Shown one piece after another: positions 35,346 to 45,943 of a DNA stretch of 64,000 bases; position 1 is the stretch's first letter; the number at the start of each line of letters is the position of its first letter. The notes beneath the pieces are model-generated. The model searched no databases. It worked only from the letters and a program-made list of their open reading frames with translations, and was not told the origin of the DNA. The position numbers were made by a program, and so were the translations under genes. Source of the stretch: VRUE01 sp963805455 (lineage in GTDB: Bacteria; Actinomycetota; Thermoleophilia; Solirubrobacterales; 70-9); the NCBI GenBank assembly GCA_963805455.1, contig CAWDUJ010000004.1, positions 1 to 64,000 on the forward strand, read 5' to 3'.

Positions 35346-35858
35346 ATGGGCGGCGCGGAGATCCGAGAGGCGAGGGCCGAGGAGGCCGGTTCCGTCGCCG
35401 CCCTTTGGACCGAGGCCTACGTCACCCTCGGCGTCGGCGGCAGGGCCGACCCCTACACCGAGGCCGACTTCATCGTCACCGCCGCCCGGGGCACGATCCA
35501 CGTCGCCGCCGATGAGGACGGCGGCGTGGTCGGGGTCGTCGCCCTCTACGGGCCAGAGGCCCCGGGCCGAGTCGTCGCGACGGTGGGCGAGGCCGAGCTC
35601 TCCCGCCTGGCGGTCGCCTCCGCCGAGCGCGGCCGCGGGATCGGCCGCGCTCTCGTCTCCGTCTGCGAGCGTCGCGCCCGAGCCGCCGGCTGGCAGGCGA
35701 TCGCGCTCTGGAGCCGGCCGGGACAGGTCGAGGCCCACCGTCTCTACGAATCCGTCGGCTACCGCCGCCTCGCCGAGCGCGACTCCGTCGACGCGAGCGG
35801 GCTGGCGCGGCTCGCCTTCCGCCTCGACCTCGACCGAGACGGGGAAACGGGAGGATGA
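35346..35858 (+). CDS. GNAT N-acetyltransferase
   Basis: A 170-residue GNAT-fold protein: beta4-alpha3 acetyl-CoA motif LSRLAVASAERGRGIGRALV followed by the C-terminal AHRLYESVGYRRL motif. Substrate unknown. A second, different GNAT gene starts 4 bp downstream, so the two are probably co-translated. Confidence 0.85.
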   Translation: MGGAEIREARAEEAGSVAALWTEAYVTLGVGGRADPYTEADFIVTAARGTIHVAADEDGGVVGVVALYGPEAPGRVVATVGEAELSRLAVASAERGRGIGRALVSVCERRARAAGWQAIALWSRPGQVEAHRLYESVGYRRLAERDSVDASGLARLAFRLDLDRDGETGG

Positions 35859-35862
35859 CGCG

Positions 35863-36468
35863 GTGATCCCCGACGAGCAGCCGTTGACCGCCCGCCTCGA
35901 GGGCTCGCTCTTGGTCCTCGAGCCGTTCGCGGCCGAGCATGCCGAGGGACTGTGGGAGGCGGCGCAGCCCGAGGAGATCTGGGCCTGGCTGACGAACATC
36001 GGCCTCGACAGGGACCGCTTCGGCCTCTGGATGGGAATGACCCTCGACGCCGCCACCGCCGGCGCCGAGGGGCCGTTTGCGATCCGCCGTCGCGCCGACG
36101 ACGTCCTGATCGGCAGCAGCCGCTACCTCAACGTGCGGCGGTCGGACCGGGTCGTCGAGATCGGGTGGAGCTGGCTGACGCCGAGCGCCTGGCGGACGGG
36201 AGCGAACATCGAGACCAAACTGCTGATGATGGGCCACGCGTTCGAGACGCTCGGGTGCGTGAGGGTCGAGTTCAAGACCGACTCCCGCAACGAGCGCTCG
36301 CGCGCGGCGCTGGCCGCGCTGCCGGCCCAATTCGAGGGGGTGATGCGGCGGCACATGATCGTCCCCGACGTCGGCCAGCGCGACTCGGCCTACTACAGCG
36401 TCATCGACGAAGAGTGGCCGGGAGTGCGCGAGAACCTCGAACGGCGCCTCGCCCGCCGAGTAGGCTAA
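35863..36468 (+). CDS. RimJ/RimL-type GNAT acetyltransferase
   Basis: A 201-residue acetyltransferase of the RimJ/RimL type: LVLEPFAAEHAEGLWEAAQP at the N-terminus, VVEIGWSWLTPSAWRTGANI and the motif LGCVRVEFKTDSRNERSRAA. The GTG at 35863 is chosen for its GGGAGGA at about 35849-35855. Targets could be ribosomal protein N-termini or small amines. It is followed after 5 bp by the GMC oxidoreductase. Confidence 0.83.
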   Translation: MIPDEQPLTARLEGSLLVLEPFAAEHAEGLWEAAQPEEIWAWLTNIGLDRDRFGLWMGMTLDAATAGAEGPFAIRRRADDVLIGSSRYLNVRRSDRVVEIGWSWLTPSAWRTGANIETKLLMMGHAFETLGCVRVEFKTDSRNERSRAALAALPAQFEGVMRRHMIVPDVGQRDSAYYSVIDEEWPGVRENLERRLARRVG

Positions 36469-36473
36469 GCGCG

Positions 36474-38060
36474 ATGCACGACTACGTAATCATCGGCGCC
36501 GGCTCGGCCGGCTGTGTGCTCGCGGCGCGGCTGACCGAGGACCCCGACACCAGCGTCCTGCTGCTCGAGGCGGGGCCCCCCGACGTCAACGACAACATCC
36601 ACGTACCGCTCGGCTACCTGCAGCTGGCGGGGACCGAGGTCGACTGGAACTACTGGGGCGCACCCGAACCCCAATGCAACGACCGCCGGATCCCGCTGCC
36701 GCGGGGCAGGGTGCTCGGAGGCTCCTCATCGATCAACGCGATGGTCTACATCCGCGGCAACCGGCGCGACTACGACGAGTGGAACGCGGCCGGCTGGTCC
36801 TGGGACGACCTCTTCCCCTACTTCCTGCGTTCCGAGGACAACGAGCGCGGCGAGTCCGAGTGGCACGCCGTCGGCGGCCCGCTCGCGGTCGGCGACCAGC
36901 GGTCGGGGATCGCGATCACCCCGGCGTTCGTCGAGGCGGGCGTCGAAGCCGGACTCGCCCGCAACGAGGACTTCAACGGCGCCGAGCAGGACGGGGTCGG
37001 GATGTACCAGGTGACCCAGCGCGGCGGGATGCGCGCCAGCGCCTCGGTCTCCTACCTGCACCCGGCGATGGAGCGGCCGAACCTCACCGTGGCGCCCTAC
37101 ACGCAGGTCCACCAAATCCTGTTCGAGGGCAACCGGGCGACCGGGGTCGCGGCCTCGCAGCTCGGGCAGATCCAGGAGCATCTGGCCGAGCGCGAGGTGA
37201 TCCTCTGCGGCGGGGCCTACAACTCACCCCAGCTGCTGATGCTCTCCGGGGTCGGCCCGGCCGAGCACCTGACGATGCGGGAAGTCGAGGTGGTCCTCGA
37301 CCAGCCCGCCGTCGGTGAGAACCTCAGCGACCATCCCGCCACCTACGGGGTCTGGACGACGCCGGAGCCGGAGAGCCTCCTGCTCGCGCTCGAGCCCGCT
37401 GCCGTCGAGGAGTTCGAGGCCTCCCAGACCGGTCCCCTCACCTCCAACCTCGCCGAAGCCGGCGGCTTCGCCCGGGTCGGCGGCGGCGCCCCCGCCCCGG
37501 ACATCCAGTTCCACGTCGCGGCGCTTCAGATCGTCGAAGAGGGGCTCGGCGACCCCGATGCCCACGGGCTCTGGGTCTCCCCCTGCCTCCTCACCCCCGA
37601 GACCCGCGGCTCGGTCCGCCTCGCGTCGAAAGACCCGACGGCGCGGCCGGTGATCCGAAACCGGTTCTACGAGGAGCCCGCCGACATGGCGCGAATGCTC
37701 GACGGTCTGCGGCTGATGGAGGAGATCTGCGGCCAGCCGGCGATCAGACCCTATGCGGCCGAGCGCTACTACGCGCCGGAGGGCGACTCCGACGAGGATC
37801 TGCGCGCGCACGCGGCGCGGTCGACCTTCGCGATCTACCACCCGGTCGGGACCTGCGCGATCGGCTCGGTCGTCGACAACGACCTGCGCGTCAACGGCCT
37901 CGAGGGGATCCGCGTCGTCGACGCGTCGGTGATGCCGACGGTGCCGCGCGGGAACACCAACGCCCCGACGATCGCGATCGCCGAGCGGGCGGCGGACCTG
38001 CTCAGGGGCGAGACCCCGCTGCGGGCCGGGGCCGAGGCGGAGCAGCCAGCCGGCGCCTAG
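36474..38060 (+). CDS. GMC-family FAD oxidoreductase (choline dehydrogenase-like)
   Basis: A 528-residue flavoenzyme with the N-terminal ADP-binding motif YVIIGAGSAGCVLAARLTED, GMC signature 1 (GRVLGGSSSINAMVYIRGN) and signature 2 (GAYNSPQLLMLSGVGP). The active-site His is in IYHPVGTCAIG and the Asn partner in RGNTNAPTIAIAE. It oxidises an alcohol; choline or another primary alcohol is possible, and with the nearby alkane hydroxylase module oxidation of alkanols is also conceivable. Starts at ATG 36474 although the frame is open further upstream. Confidence 0.9.
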   Translation: MHDYVIIGAGSAGCVLAARLTEDPDTSVLLLEAGPPDVNDNIHVPLGYLQLAGTEVDWNYWGAPEPQCNDRRIPLPRGRVLGGSSSINAMVYIRGNRRDYDEWNAAGWSWDDLFPYFLRSEDNERGESEWHAVGGPLAVGDQRSGIAITPAFVEAGVEAGLARNEDFNGAEQDGVGMYQVTQRGGMRASASVSYLHPAMERPNLTVAPYTQVHQILFEGNRATGVAASQLGQIQEHLAEREVILCGGAYNSPQLLMLSGVGPAEHLTMREVEVVLDQPAVGENLSDHPATYGVWTTPEPESLLLALEPAAVEEFEASQTGPLTSNLAEAGGFARVGGGAPAPDIQFHVAALQIVEEGLGDPDAHGLWVSPCLLTPETRGSVRLASKDPTARPVIRNRFYEEPADMARMLDGLRLMEEICGQPAIRPYAAERYYAPEGDSDEDLRAHAARSTFAIYHPVGTCAIGSVVDNDLRVNGLEGIRVVDASVMPTVPRGNTNAPTIAIAERAADLLRGETPLRAGAEAEQPAGA

Positions 38061-38072
38061 GGTCCGGTCCCG

Positions 38073-38720
38073 ATGGCGCGGGATTTCTACGCATCTCCGT
38101 TCGGGGTCGCCTACGCCGCCTACATGGAGCGGCCTAAGGTCGTCCGCTTGGTGGCGCGAACGGTCTGGGCGGGAGACACCCGGCCCTACTTCGAGAGCAT
38201 GCGCGCGGTCACCGAGGTGCCCGAGGGCGGCACGATCGTCGACTGCCCGTGCGGCGCGGGCCCGGCGCTGCGGGCGCTCGACCGCGATCGCGCCGTCCGT
38301 TACATCGGCGCCGACCTCTCGCCGGCGATGCTCCGCCGGATCCGCAAGCGGGCCGCGACGCGGGGCCTGGACGGGCTCGAGCTCCACGAAGCCGACGCGA
38401 CGGACCTGCCGCTCGAGGACGGGATCGCCGACCTCTTCCTCTCCTACTGGGGCCTGCACTGCTTCGAGGAACCCGCCGCGGCGATGCTCGAGGCGGCAAG
38501 GGTGATGAAGCCGGGTGGCCGGATCGTGGGCGCCTCCTTCGTCCACAGCGCCGAGACGCTGAGGCAGCGGCTGCTGATCCGCCCCGGCCTCGGCGACTTC
38601 GGCCCGATGGGGACCGAGGATGAGATCCGCGGCTGGCTCGAGGACGCGGGCCTGCGGCCGACGTCCTGGCTCCGCGGCGGCTCGATGCTCTACTTCGAGG
38701 CGACACCGGCCACGGCCTGA
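38073..38720 (+). CDS. Class-I SAM-dependent methyltransferase
   Basis: A 215-residue methyltransferase: motif I TIVDCPCGAGPALRALD, acidic motif YIGADLSPAMLRRIRKRA and the post-I region ADATDLPLEDGIADLFLSYW. It resembles UbiE/Methyltransf_11 enzymes; substrate unknown. It is 12 bp after the GMC oxidoreductase and probably co-transcribed. Confidence 0.83.
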   Translation: MARDFYASPFGVAYAAYMERPKVVRLVARTVWAGDTRPYFESMRAVTEVPEGGTIVDCPCGAGPALRALDRDRAVRYIGADLSPAMLRRIRKRAATRGLDGLELHEADATDLPLEDGIADLFLSYWGLHCFEEPAAAMLEAARVMKPGGRIVGASFVHSAETLRQRLLIRPGLGDFGPMGTEDEIRGWLEDAGLRPTSWLRGGSMLYFEATPATA

Positions 38721-38734
38721 GGGCAGGGCCGGGC

Positions 38735-39358
38735 TCAGTCCCTGGTGCCGAGAGCCTCGTCGATGAACGGCCCGAGCAGCTCCCTCGCGGCCGCCGCGGT
38801 CGTCTCGCTGGGGGCGGTCGGGACGGTGATGTAGCTGATCGCCAACCGGACCAGCGATTCGGCGAGCAGCTGGGTCTTCTCCACCGGGGCCTGGGGCCAG
38901 CCCTCCTGGATCACGGTCGAGAGCCGGGCGGTCGCCCAGAGGACGATCGGCATCCCCTGGGTGGTGACGAACGGCAGCATGCCGCCGGTCCCGTCGTCGC
39001 TCAGCATCATCCGGACCAGCGGGTCCTCGCCGGCGGTCCGCAGGAAGGTGTCGAGGGCGGCGCCGACCGCGGCGTGGGGGTCGTCGAGATGCTCGCGCAC
39101 CGCGGCCTCGACGATGTCGAGGAAGCGTTCGCCCTCGTGGATCACGAACGCCTGGGCGAACTCGTCGCGGCTGCCGAACTCCTTGTAGAGGGTCTGGCGG
39201 CTGACGCCGGCGGCGGTGGCGACTTCGGCCATCGTGATCTCCGACCAGGCGCGGTGCTGGAGCTCGTCGCGGGTGACCCCGAACAGGGTCTCGCGAAGGA
39301 GCTGCCGCGCCGCGACGGCATAGGGCGCTCGCTCGGGTGCCGTCGACATCGCCGCCAT
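38735..39358 (-). CDS. TetR-family regulator (AlkU/AlkR-like)
   Basis: A 207-residue TetR protein: helix-turn-helix ITMAEVATAAGVSRQTLYKE followed by FGSRDEFAQAFV, then an all-helical sensor domain. It is the third gene of the alkB-rubredoxin operon, an arrangement known from actinobacterial alkane hydroxylase clusters where the TetR protein represses the operon. The likely operator is the inverted repeat at 40790-40820. Start may be ATG 39358 or ATG 39349. Confidence 0.87.
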   Translation of the reverse strand: MAAMSTAPERAPYAVAARQLLRETLFGVTRDELQHRAWSEITMAEVATAAGVSRQTLYKEFGSRDEFAQAFVIHEGERFLDIVEAAVREHLDDPHAAVGAALDTFLRTAGEDPLVRMMLSDDGTGGMLPFVTTQGMPIVLWATARLSTVIQEGWPQAPVEKTQLLAESLVRLAISYITVPTAPSETTAAAARELLGPFIDEALGTRD

Positions 39359-39362
39359 CGTC

Positions 39363-39533
39363 TCAGCCGGCGTCGACGGGCTCGAAGTCGACTTTGTCGC
39401 GGACCCCGCAGTCGGGGCAGGCCCAATCGTCGGGAACCTCGGACCAGGCCGTCCCGGGCGGGAAGCCCTCGCGGGAATGGCCCGCCTCCTCGTCGTAGAC
39501 GTAGCCGCAGCTGGGGCAGCGATAGGCGCTCAT
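39363..39533 (-). CDS. rubA: Rubredoxin
   Basis: A 56-residue iron protein with the two knuckles RCPSCGYVYDEEAG and WACPDCGVRDKVDFEPV, i.e. CxxC-x29-CxxC, coordinating a single iron. It carries electrons to the alkane hydroxylase encoded immediately upstream. The ATG overlaps the alkB stop (ATGA). The spacing and the WxCPxCG motif fit AlkG2-type rubredoxins that can reduce AlkB. Confidence 0.93.
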   Translation of the reverse strand: MSAYRCPSCGYVYDEEAGHSREGFPPGTAWSEVPDDWACPDCGVRDKVDFEPVDAG

Positions 39534-40753
39534 GCCTGCGCGGACCCGTAGCGAGCGAGGATGCGGCGGCGCTTGCGCGGCTGGATGTTGGCGCGGGTGA
39601 CGTCGCCCTCGTAGTGATCGACCAGGATCGGGTCCATCACCCGCCGCCAGACAGGCGGGACCCAGGCGAGGACGATCATCCCCGCGTATCCGGTCGGCAG
39701 CTGCGGGGCCTCATCGACGTGACGGAGCGCCTGGTAGCGCCGGGTCGGGTTGGCGTGGTGGTCGCTGTGGCGCTGCAGGTGGTAGAGGAGGACGTTGGAG
39801 GCGACGTTGTTGCTGTTCCAGCTGTGCTCCGCACGGCAGCGCTCGAAGCGGCCGTCCTCCTTGCGCTCCCGCAGGAGGCCGTAGTGCTCGAGGTAGTTGA
39901 CGACCTCGAGCAGCGAGAACCCGAGAACGGCCTGGAGCAGGAGGTAGGGAAGGACGACGGGGCCGAAGACGATCGCCAGCGCGGCGAAGAGGCCGACGGT
40001 CATCGCCCAGGCTCCGAGGATGTCGTTGCGGAGGGTCCAGTGCGACTTGCCCATCCGGTCGAGGCGGGAGCACTCGATGCCCCAGGCCGAGCGCAGGCTG
40101 CCGACGACGGTCCGCGGCAGGAATGCCCAGAAGCTCTCCCCCAGCCTCGAGCTCGCCGGGTCCTCGGGGGTGGCGACCCGGACGTGATGGCCGCGATTGT
40201 GCTCGATGAAGAAGTGGCCGTAGCCGGTCTGGGCGAGAGCGATGCGGCTGAGCCAGCGCTCGAGGCTGGCGCGCTTGTGGCCGAGCTCGTGGGCGGTGTT
40301 GATCGCGATCCCGCCGACGACGCCCATCGTCAGCGCCAGGCCGAGGCCCTCGGCGACGGAGAGGTCGCCGCTGGACCAGAGGTAGCAGGCGAGGATCAGG
40401 CCGGCGTACTGGATCGGGATGAAGACGTATGTGCACCAGCGGTAGTAGCGGTCCTGTTCGAGCCACTTGATGATGCTGTCGGGAGGGTTGGAGGGGTCCA
40501 TCCCGATCACGATGTCGAGGATCGGGAAGACGGCGAAGACGAGGAGGGGCCCGGTGAACCAGAAGCCGCTCCACCCTGTCGCCTCGACCGACGCCCAGGC
40601 GATGAACGGGGCGAGGGGGATGATCAGGCCGAGGAGCCAGGCGTAGCGCTTCGCGTCACGCCAGGTCGCCGGGTTGAGCTCGACGTCCTCACCGTGGTGA
40701 TGTTGGTGATCGTGCGCGTGCTCCTCGAGGTGTTCGGGCGTGGTCGCCTCCAT
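39530..40753 (-). CDS. alkB: Alkane 1-monooxygenase
   Basis: A 407-residue integral membrane di-iron hydroxylase that oxidises the terminal carbon of n-alkanes. The histidine clusters are intact: NTAHELGHK (about 152-160), EHNRGHH (184-190) and LQRHSDHHANP, with NYLEHYGL between. Several membrane helices surround them. The N-terminus is unusually His/Glu-rich (EHLEEHAHDHQHHHGED, residues 7-23), which might hold metal. Strong AAGGAGG lies before ATG 40753. It is first in the alkB-rubredoxin-tetR operon. Confidence 0.94.
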   Translation of the reverse strand: MEATTPEHLEEHAHDHQHHHGEDVELNPATWRDAKRYAWLLGLIIPLAPFIAWASVEATGWSGFWFTGPLLVFAVFPILDIVIGMDPSNPPDSIIKWLEQDRYYRWCTYVFIPIQYAGLILACYLWSSGDLSVAEGLGLALTMGVVGGIAINTAHELGHKRASLERWLSRIALAQTGYGHFFIEHNRGHHVRVATPEDPASSRLGESFWAFLPRTVVGSLRSAWGIECSRLDRMGKSHWTLRNDILGAWAMTVGLFAALAIVFGPVVLPYLLLQAVLGFSLLEVVNYLEHYGLLRERKEDGRFERCRAEHSWNSNNVASNVLLYHLQRHSDHHANPTRRYQALRHVDEAPQLPTGYAGMIVLAWVPPVWRRVMDPILVDHYEGDVTRANIQPRKRRRILARYGSAQA

Positions 40754-40789
40754 CGAGCCTCCTTGTCAAATCGGTTGCCGACGTCCCTG

Positions 40790-40820
40790 CGGTTTACACC
40801 GTAGCGTAATTTGTAAACCG
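40790..40820. promoter_or_regulatory. Candidate operator of the alkane operon
   Basis: CGGTTTACA (40790-40798) and TGTAAACCG (40812-40820) form a perfect 9-bp inverted repeat with a 13-bp spacer, 37 bp upstream of alkB. Position and symmetry fit the TetR protein encoded at the end of the operon. Confidence 0.6.
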
Positions 40821-41020
40821 ACGCGACATCGGATGGCCAAGTGTAGCCGGGGGAATACCCAATAACGGTGGCGTTAGTCACGAAACATCCCGCTGCTTCC
40901 TCCGCTTCGCGTCCGGGGGCAGCGGCTATTCGCCATATCGGCGCCGCTCGCAGAGCATCAGATCGTGATGCTCGCTAATCGGCTCTTCAGAGGGGGCTAG
41001 AGGCAGCGGAAGGCGGCGGT
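40821..41020. other. Non-coding interval with stable hairpins between alkB and secG
   Basis: No credible gene. The interval contains GAGCATCA-GATCG-TGATGCTC (40953-40973), an 8-bp stem with 5-nt loop, and CCGCTGC/GCAGCGG (40890-40896 with 40919-40925). These may be a 3' structure of the secG transcript or a small RNA. No T-run is present to mark a standard terminator. Confidence 0.35.
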
Positions 41021-41245
41021 TTAAATCTTCAGGAGGACGATGTCGTTGAGCACGAAGAGGATCGCGAAGAAGATCGTCGCGCGATCGAGGTTGCGCTCGA
41101 CCATCGAGCCGCCCCCGAAGGAGCTGCCACCGCCGCCGATGCCGAAGGCACCGGAGAGGCCGGCGTCTTTGCCGGAGTGCAGAAGGATGAGGAAGATGAG
41201 GATGCCGGCGATGATCGCCTGCAGGACGCCGAGAATTACGAACAT
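41021..41245 (-). CDS. secG: Preprotein translocase subunit SecG
   Basis: A 74-residue inner-membrane protein of the SecYEG channel with the SecG pattern: first helix LGVLQAIIAGILIFLILLHS, the loop GKDAGLSGAFGIGGGGSSFGG and a second helix ATIFFAILFVLNDIVLLKI. It is 11 bp downstream of ccmF and probably transcribed with ccmE-ccmF. Confidence 0.92.
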   Translation of the reverse strand: MFVILGVLQAIIAGILIFLILLHSGKDAGLSGAFGIGGGGSSFGGGSMVERNLDRATIFFAILFVLNDIVLLKI

Positions 41246-41256
41246 TGCGCGAAAGT

Positions 41257-43637
<2,381 letters not shown>

Positions 43638-43648
<11 letters not shown>

Positions 43649-44054
43649 TCGAGTTGTCTTCGGCGGCGGTGAACTTCGACGGGCACTTGGTGGTCAGCGT
43701 GTCCGGCTCGCCGGCGAAGACGCCGTCCTTCTCGACCTGGCCGGTGAGGACGATCTCGCGGCCCCCGCGGAACGGGTCGGGGACAGTGCCGGTGTAGGTG
43801 ACGGGGATCGTCACCTTCGGGTCGTCGCGGTCGGCGACGCGGAAGCGGAGCCCCGAGCCCTGATGGGTGACCGAGCCGGGAACGACCTTGCCGGTCAGGT
43901 CGTAGCTGTTGCCGGGCGCGGCATTGAGAAGCTGGGAGGGCTCCTTCGCCTCGGTCGAGGCGCTGAACGAGGTGTAGACCAGGGCGGCGGAGAGCAGCAC
44001 CGCGGTGCCGAGGGCGACGACCAGACGGATCTTTCGCTTGCGGCTGGGATCCAC
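43638..44054 (-). CDS. ccmE: Heme chaperone CcmE, cysteine-type variant
   Basis: A 138-residue membrane-anchored OB-fold protein (N-terminal helix KIRLVVALGTAVLLSAALVY, then YDLTGKVVPGSV and FRVADRDDPKVTIPVTYTG). CcmE carries heme to CcmF. In most proteobacteria the heme-binding site is HxxxY. Here the corresponding stretch is TKCPSKF, i.e. Cys124 and Phe128, so it looks like the cysteine (CxxxY) type with Tyr replaced by Phe. It is first in the ccmE-ccmF-secG operon and divergent from an SDR gene. Confidence 0.85.
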
Positions 44055-44092
44055 GTCGGGAATTATCGCAAGGCCGGCCCCAAGCCAGTACG

Positions 44093-44818
44093 GTGACGGC
44101 GATGCCAGGCGGATCTCAAAGCGACCCGGTTCTGCTGATAACCGGTGCGAGCAGCGGGATCGGGGCCGCCACGGCGCGGGCGGCCGCGGGCACCCACCGC
44201 CTCGTCCTCGCGGCCCGCCGCGAGGAGCAGCTTCAGGATCTCGCCGCCGAGCTCGGCGGCGGGGAGCGGGCGATCGCGGTCCGCTGCGACGTCACCGAGT
44301 GGGATCAGGTCGAGGCGATGGCGGCGGACGGGATCGAGGCCTTCGGCCGGATCGACGCAGTTTTCGCCAATGCCGGCTTCGGCGCCAAGCGCGGCTTCCT
44401 CGAGGAGTCGGTCGAGCACTGGCGCTCGATGGTCCTGACCAACGTCTACGGCGCGGCGCTGACCGTCCGCGCCACCCTCCCCCACCTCCTCGAGCGCGGC
44501 GACGGCCATTTCCTGATCACCAGCTCGGTTGCCGGCCGGCGGGCGCTGCCGGGCTCGCTCTACTCGGCGACGAAGTGGGCGACTACGGCGATGGGCGAGG
44601 CGCTGCGGGCGGAGCTGCGCCAGATGCATGACAACCACGAGATCAAGGTAACCCTGATCGAGCCGGGGATGACCGACACGCCGTTCTTCGACAACAGTCC
44701 CGGCGAGTCGGCGCTCCGCGACGACGACATCGCGCGAGCTGTGATCTACGCGCTCGAGCAGCCGCCCCACGTCGATGTCAACGAGATCCTGATCCGGCCC
44801 ACCTCGCAGCCGACCTAG
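44093..44818 (+). CDS. Short-chain dehydrogenase/reductase
   Basis: A 241-residue classical SDR: cofactor motif LLITGASSGIGAATARA, NAG (FANAGFG), and the Ser-Tyr-Lys set ITSSVAGRRALPGSLYSATK. The Arg residues after the second strand (LAARREEQL) suggest NADP preference. Substrate unknown. GTG 44093 or ATG 44102 (MPGGSQSD) may be the start. Its stop codon lies inside a 19-bp inverted-repeat arm shared with the convergent glycosyltransferase. Confidence 0.86.
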   Translation: MTAMPGGSQSDPVLLITGASSGIGAATARAAAGTHRLVLAARREEQLQDLAAELGGGERAIAVRCDVTEWDQVEAMAADGIEAFGRIDAVFANAGFGAKRGFLEESVEHWRSMVLTNVYGAALTVRATLPHLLERGDGHFLITSSVAGRRALPGSLYSATKWATTAMGEALRAELRQMHDNHEIKVTLIEPGMTDTPFFDNSPGESALRDDDIARAVIYALEQPPHVDVNEILIRPTSQPT

Positions 44819-44896
44819 ATGGTTGATTCCACGGCCGCGTGTGACTGGGCCACGTGTGCCATCCAGGCGTGTGGGGTCGTGGAATCAACCATCTAG
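44815..44896. repeat. 19-bp perfect inverted repeat holding both stop codons of convergent genes
   Basis: CTAGATGGTTGATTCCACG (44815-44833) and its exact complement CGTGGAATCAACCATCTAG (44878-44896) flank a 44-nt loop with three CGTGTG repeats. The SDR stop TAG is in the left arm and the glycosyltransferase stop is in the right arm. Both converging transcripts would therefore end in the same hairpin. Confidence 0.85.
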
Positions 44897-45918
44897 CCGC
44901 GGAGCAGGAGGCGCACCAGGCGCCAGTAGCCGCGCAGGGCGATCCGCGCCGGTCGGGAGCGCGCGAAGGGCGGGATGAAGGGCGAATCGAGGTCCGCCGT
45001 CAACCAGGAGGCGAACTCCGCGGTCGAGACCGAGCGGGTCGCCTGCACCTTGCGACGCTCGCACAGCAACCGCGGCAGCCAGGAGAGGATTTCGAAGATC
45101 GCCTCGATTTTCTGCCGCCCCCAGCCGGCGGCGACCGAGGCCGGGATCAGGGCCATCTCGGTGACGAGCAGGGCCGGGGCGATCAGGAGCAGCAGCCATG
45201 TCGGGTAGACCCTGATCAGGAACGCCCACCGATTGCGCTCGAGCCAGCGCCACTTGTGCTCGCGGGCGCCGAACTCGTACTCGTGATCGACGACCGCCGC
45301 CGGCTCGATCCCGAGGACGCCGCCGGCGAGGCGCAGCCGCAAACATAGGTCGACGTCCTCGTGGTAGAGAAAGAACCGCTCGGGGAACCCGCCCGCCGCT
45401 TCCCAGATCGCCCGGGGAATCGCGAGGCAGGCGCCGGAGAGGTAGGTGACCTCGCCCGCAGGCGGCGCCTCGGAGATCGGGCGCCCGTGCCCGCCGGCCC
45501 AGACGATCCCGGTGAAGTGGACGGGGTTGCCGGCGGAGTTGATCCTCTCGCCGCCATGGTCGGCGACCAGGGCCTGCCACGCGACCCAGCCACGTTCCTG
45601 CACCCAGGGTAGGCGGATCGCAGCGCCCCAGCCGGGCATCGGCATAGCGTCCGGGTTGAGGATCACGAGCAGGTCCCCCTTCGCCAACCTCGCCCCCTCG
45701 TTGCAGGCGCCGGCGAAGCCGGCGTTGTGGCCGCTGGTGTGGAGGCGGGCGCCGGGCGCGAGCTCGCGGACCAGTCCGGCGGAGCCGTCGCCCGAGTTGT
45801 TGTCGACGACGATCAACTCGTCCTCCTCACCCAGCTCGGGGACCACGGCCGGCAGCGTCCGCGCCAACTCCTCGCGGCTGTTCCAAGCGATGATCAGGAC
45901 TGAGAGCGTCGGAGGCAC
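44893..45918 (-). CDS. Glycosyltransferase family 2 (rhamnosyltransferase-like)
   Basis: A 341-residue GT2 enzyme: N-terminal SVLIIAWNSREELARTLPAV, the nucleotide-binding VVDNNSGDGSA, the DxD-like LLVILNPDAMP and the acceptor-site FLYHEDVDLCLRLRLAG. It resembles WbbL-type rhamnosyltransferases of cell-wall linkers. A hydrophobic stretch near 240 (VYPTWLLLLIAPALLVTE) suggests membrane association. GTG/ATG start is at 45918. Confidence 0.84.
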   Translation of the reverse strand: MPPTLSVLIIAWNSREELARTLPAVVPELGEEDELIVVDNNSGDGSAGLVRELAPGARLHTSGHNAGFAGACNEGARLAKGDLLVILNPDAMPMPGWGAAIRLPWVQERGWVAWQALVADHGGERINSAGNPVHFTGIVWAGGHGRPISEAPPAGEVTYLSGACLAIPRAIWEAAGGFPERFFLYHEDVDLCLRLRLAGGVLGIEPAAVVDHEYEFGAREHKWRWLERNRWAFLIRVYPTWLLLLIAPALLVTEMALIPASVAAGWGRQKIEAIFEILSWLPRLLCERRKVQATRSVSTAEFASWLTADLDSPFIPPFARSRPARIALRGYWRLVRLLLRG

Positions 45919-45943
45919 CGACGCCGGAGGCTAGTTCAAGCCG

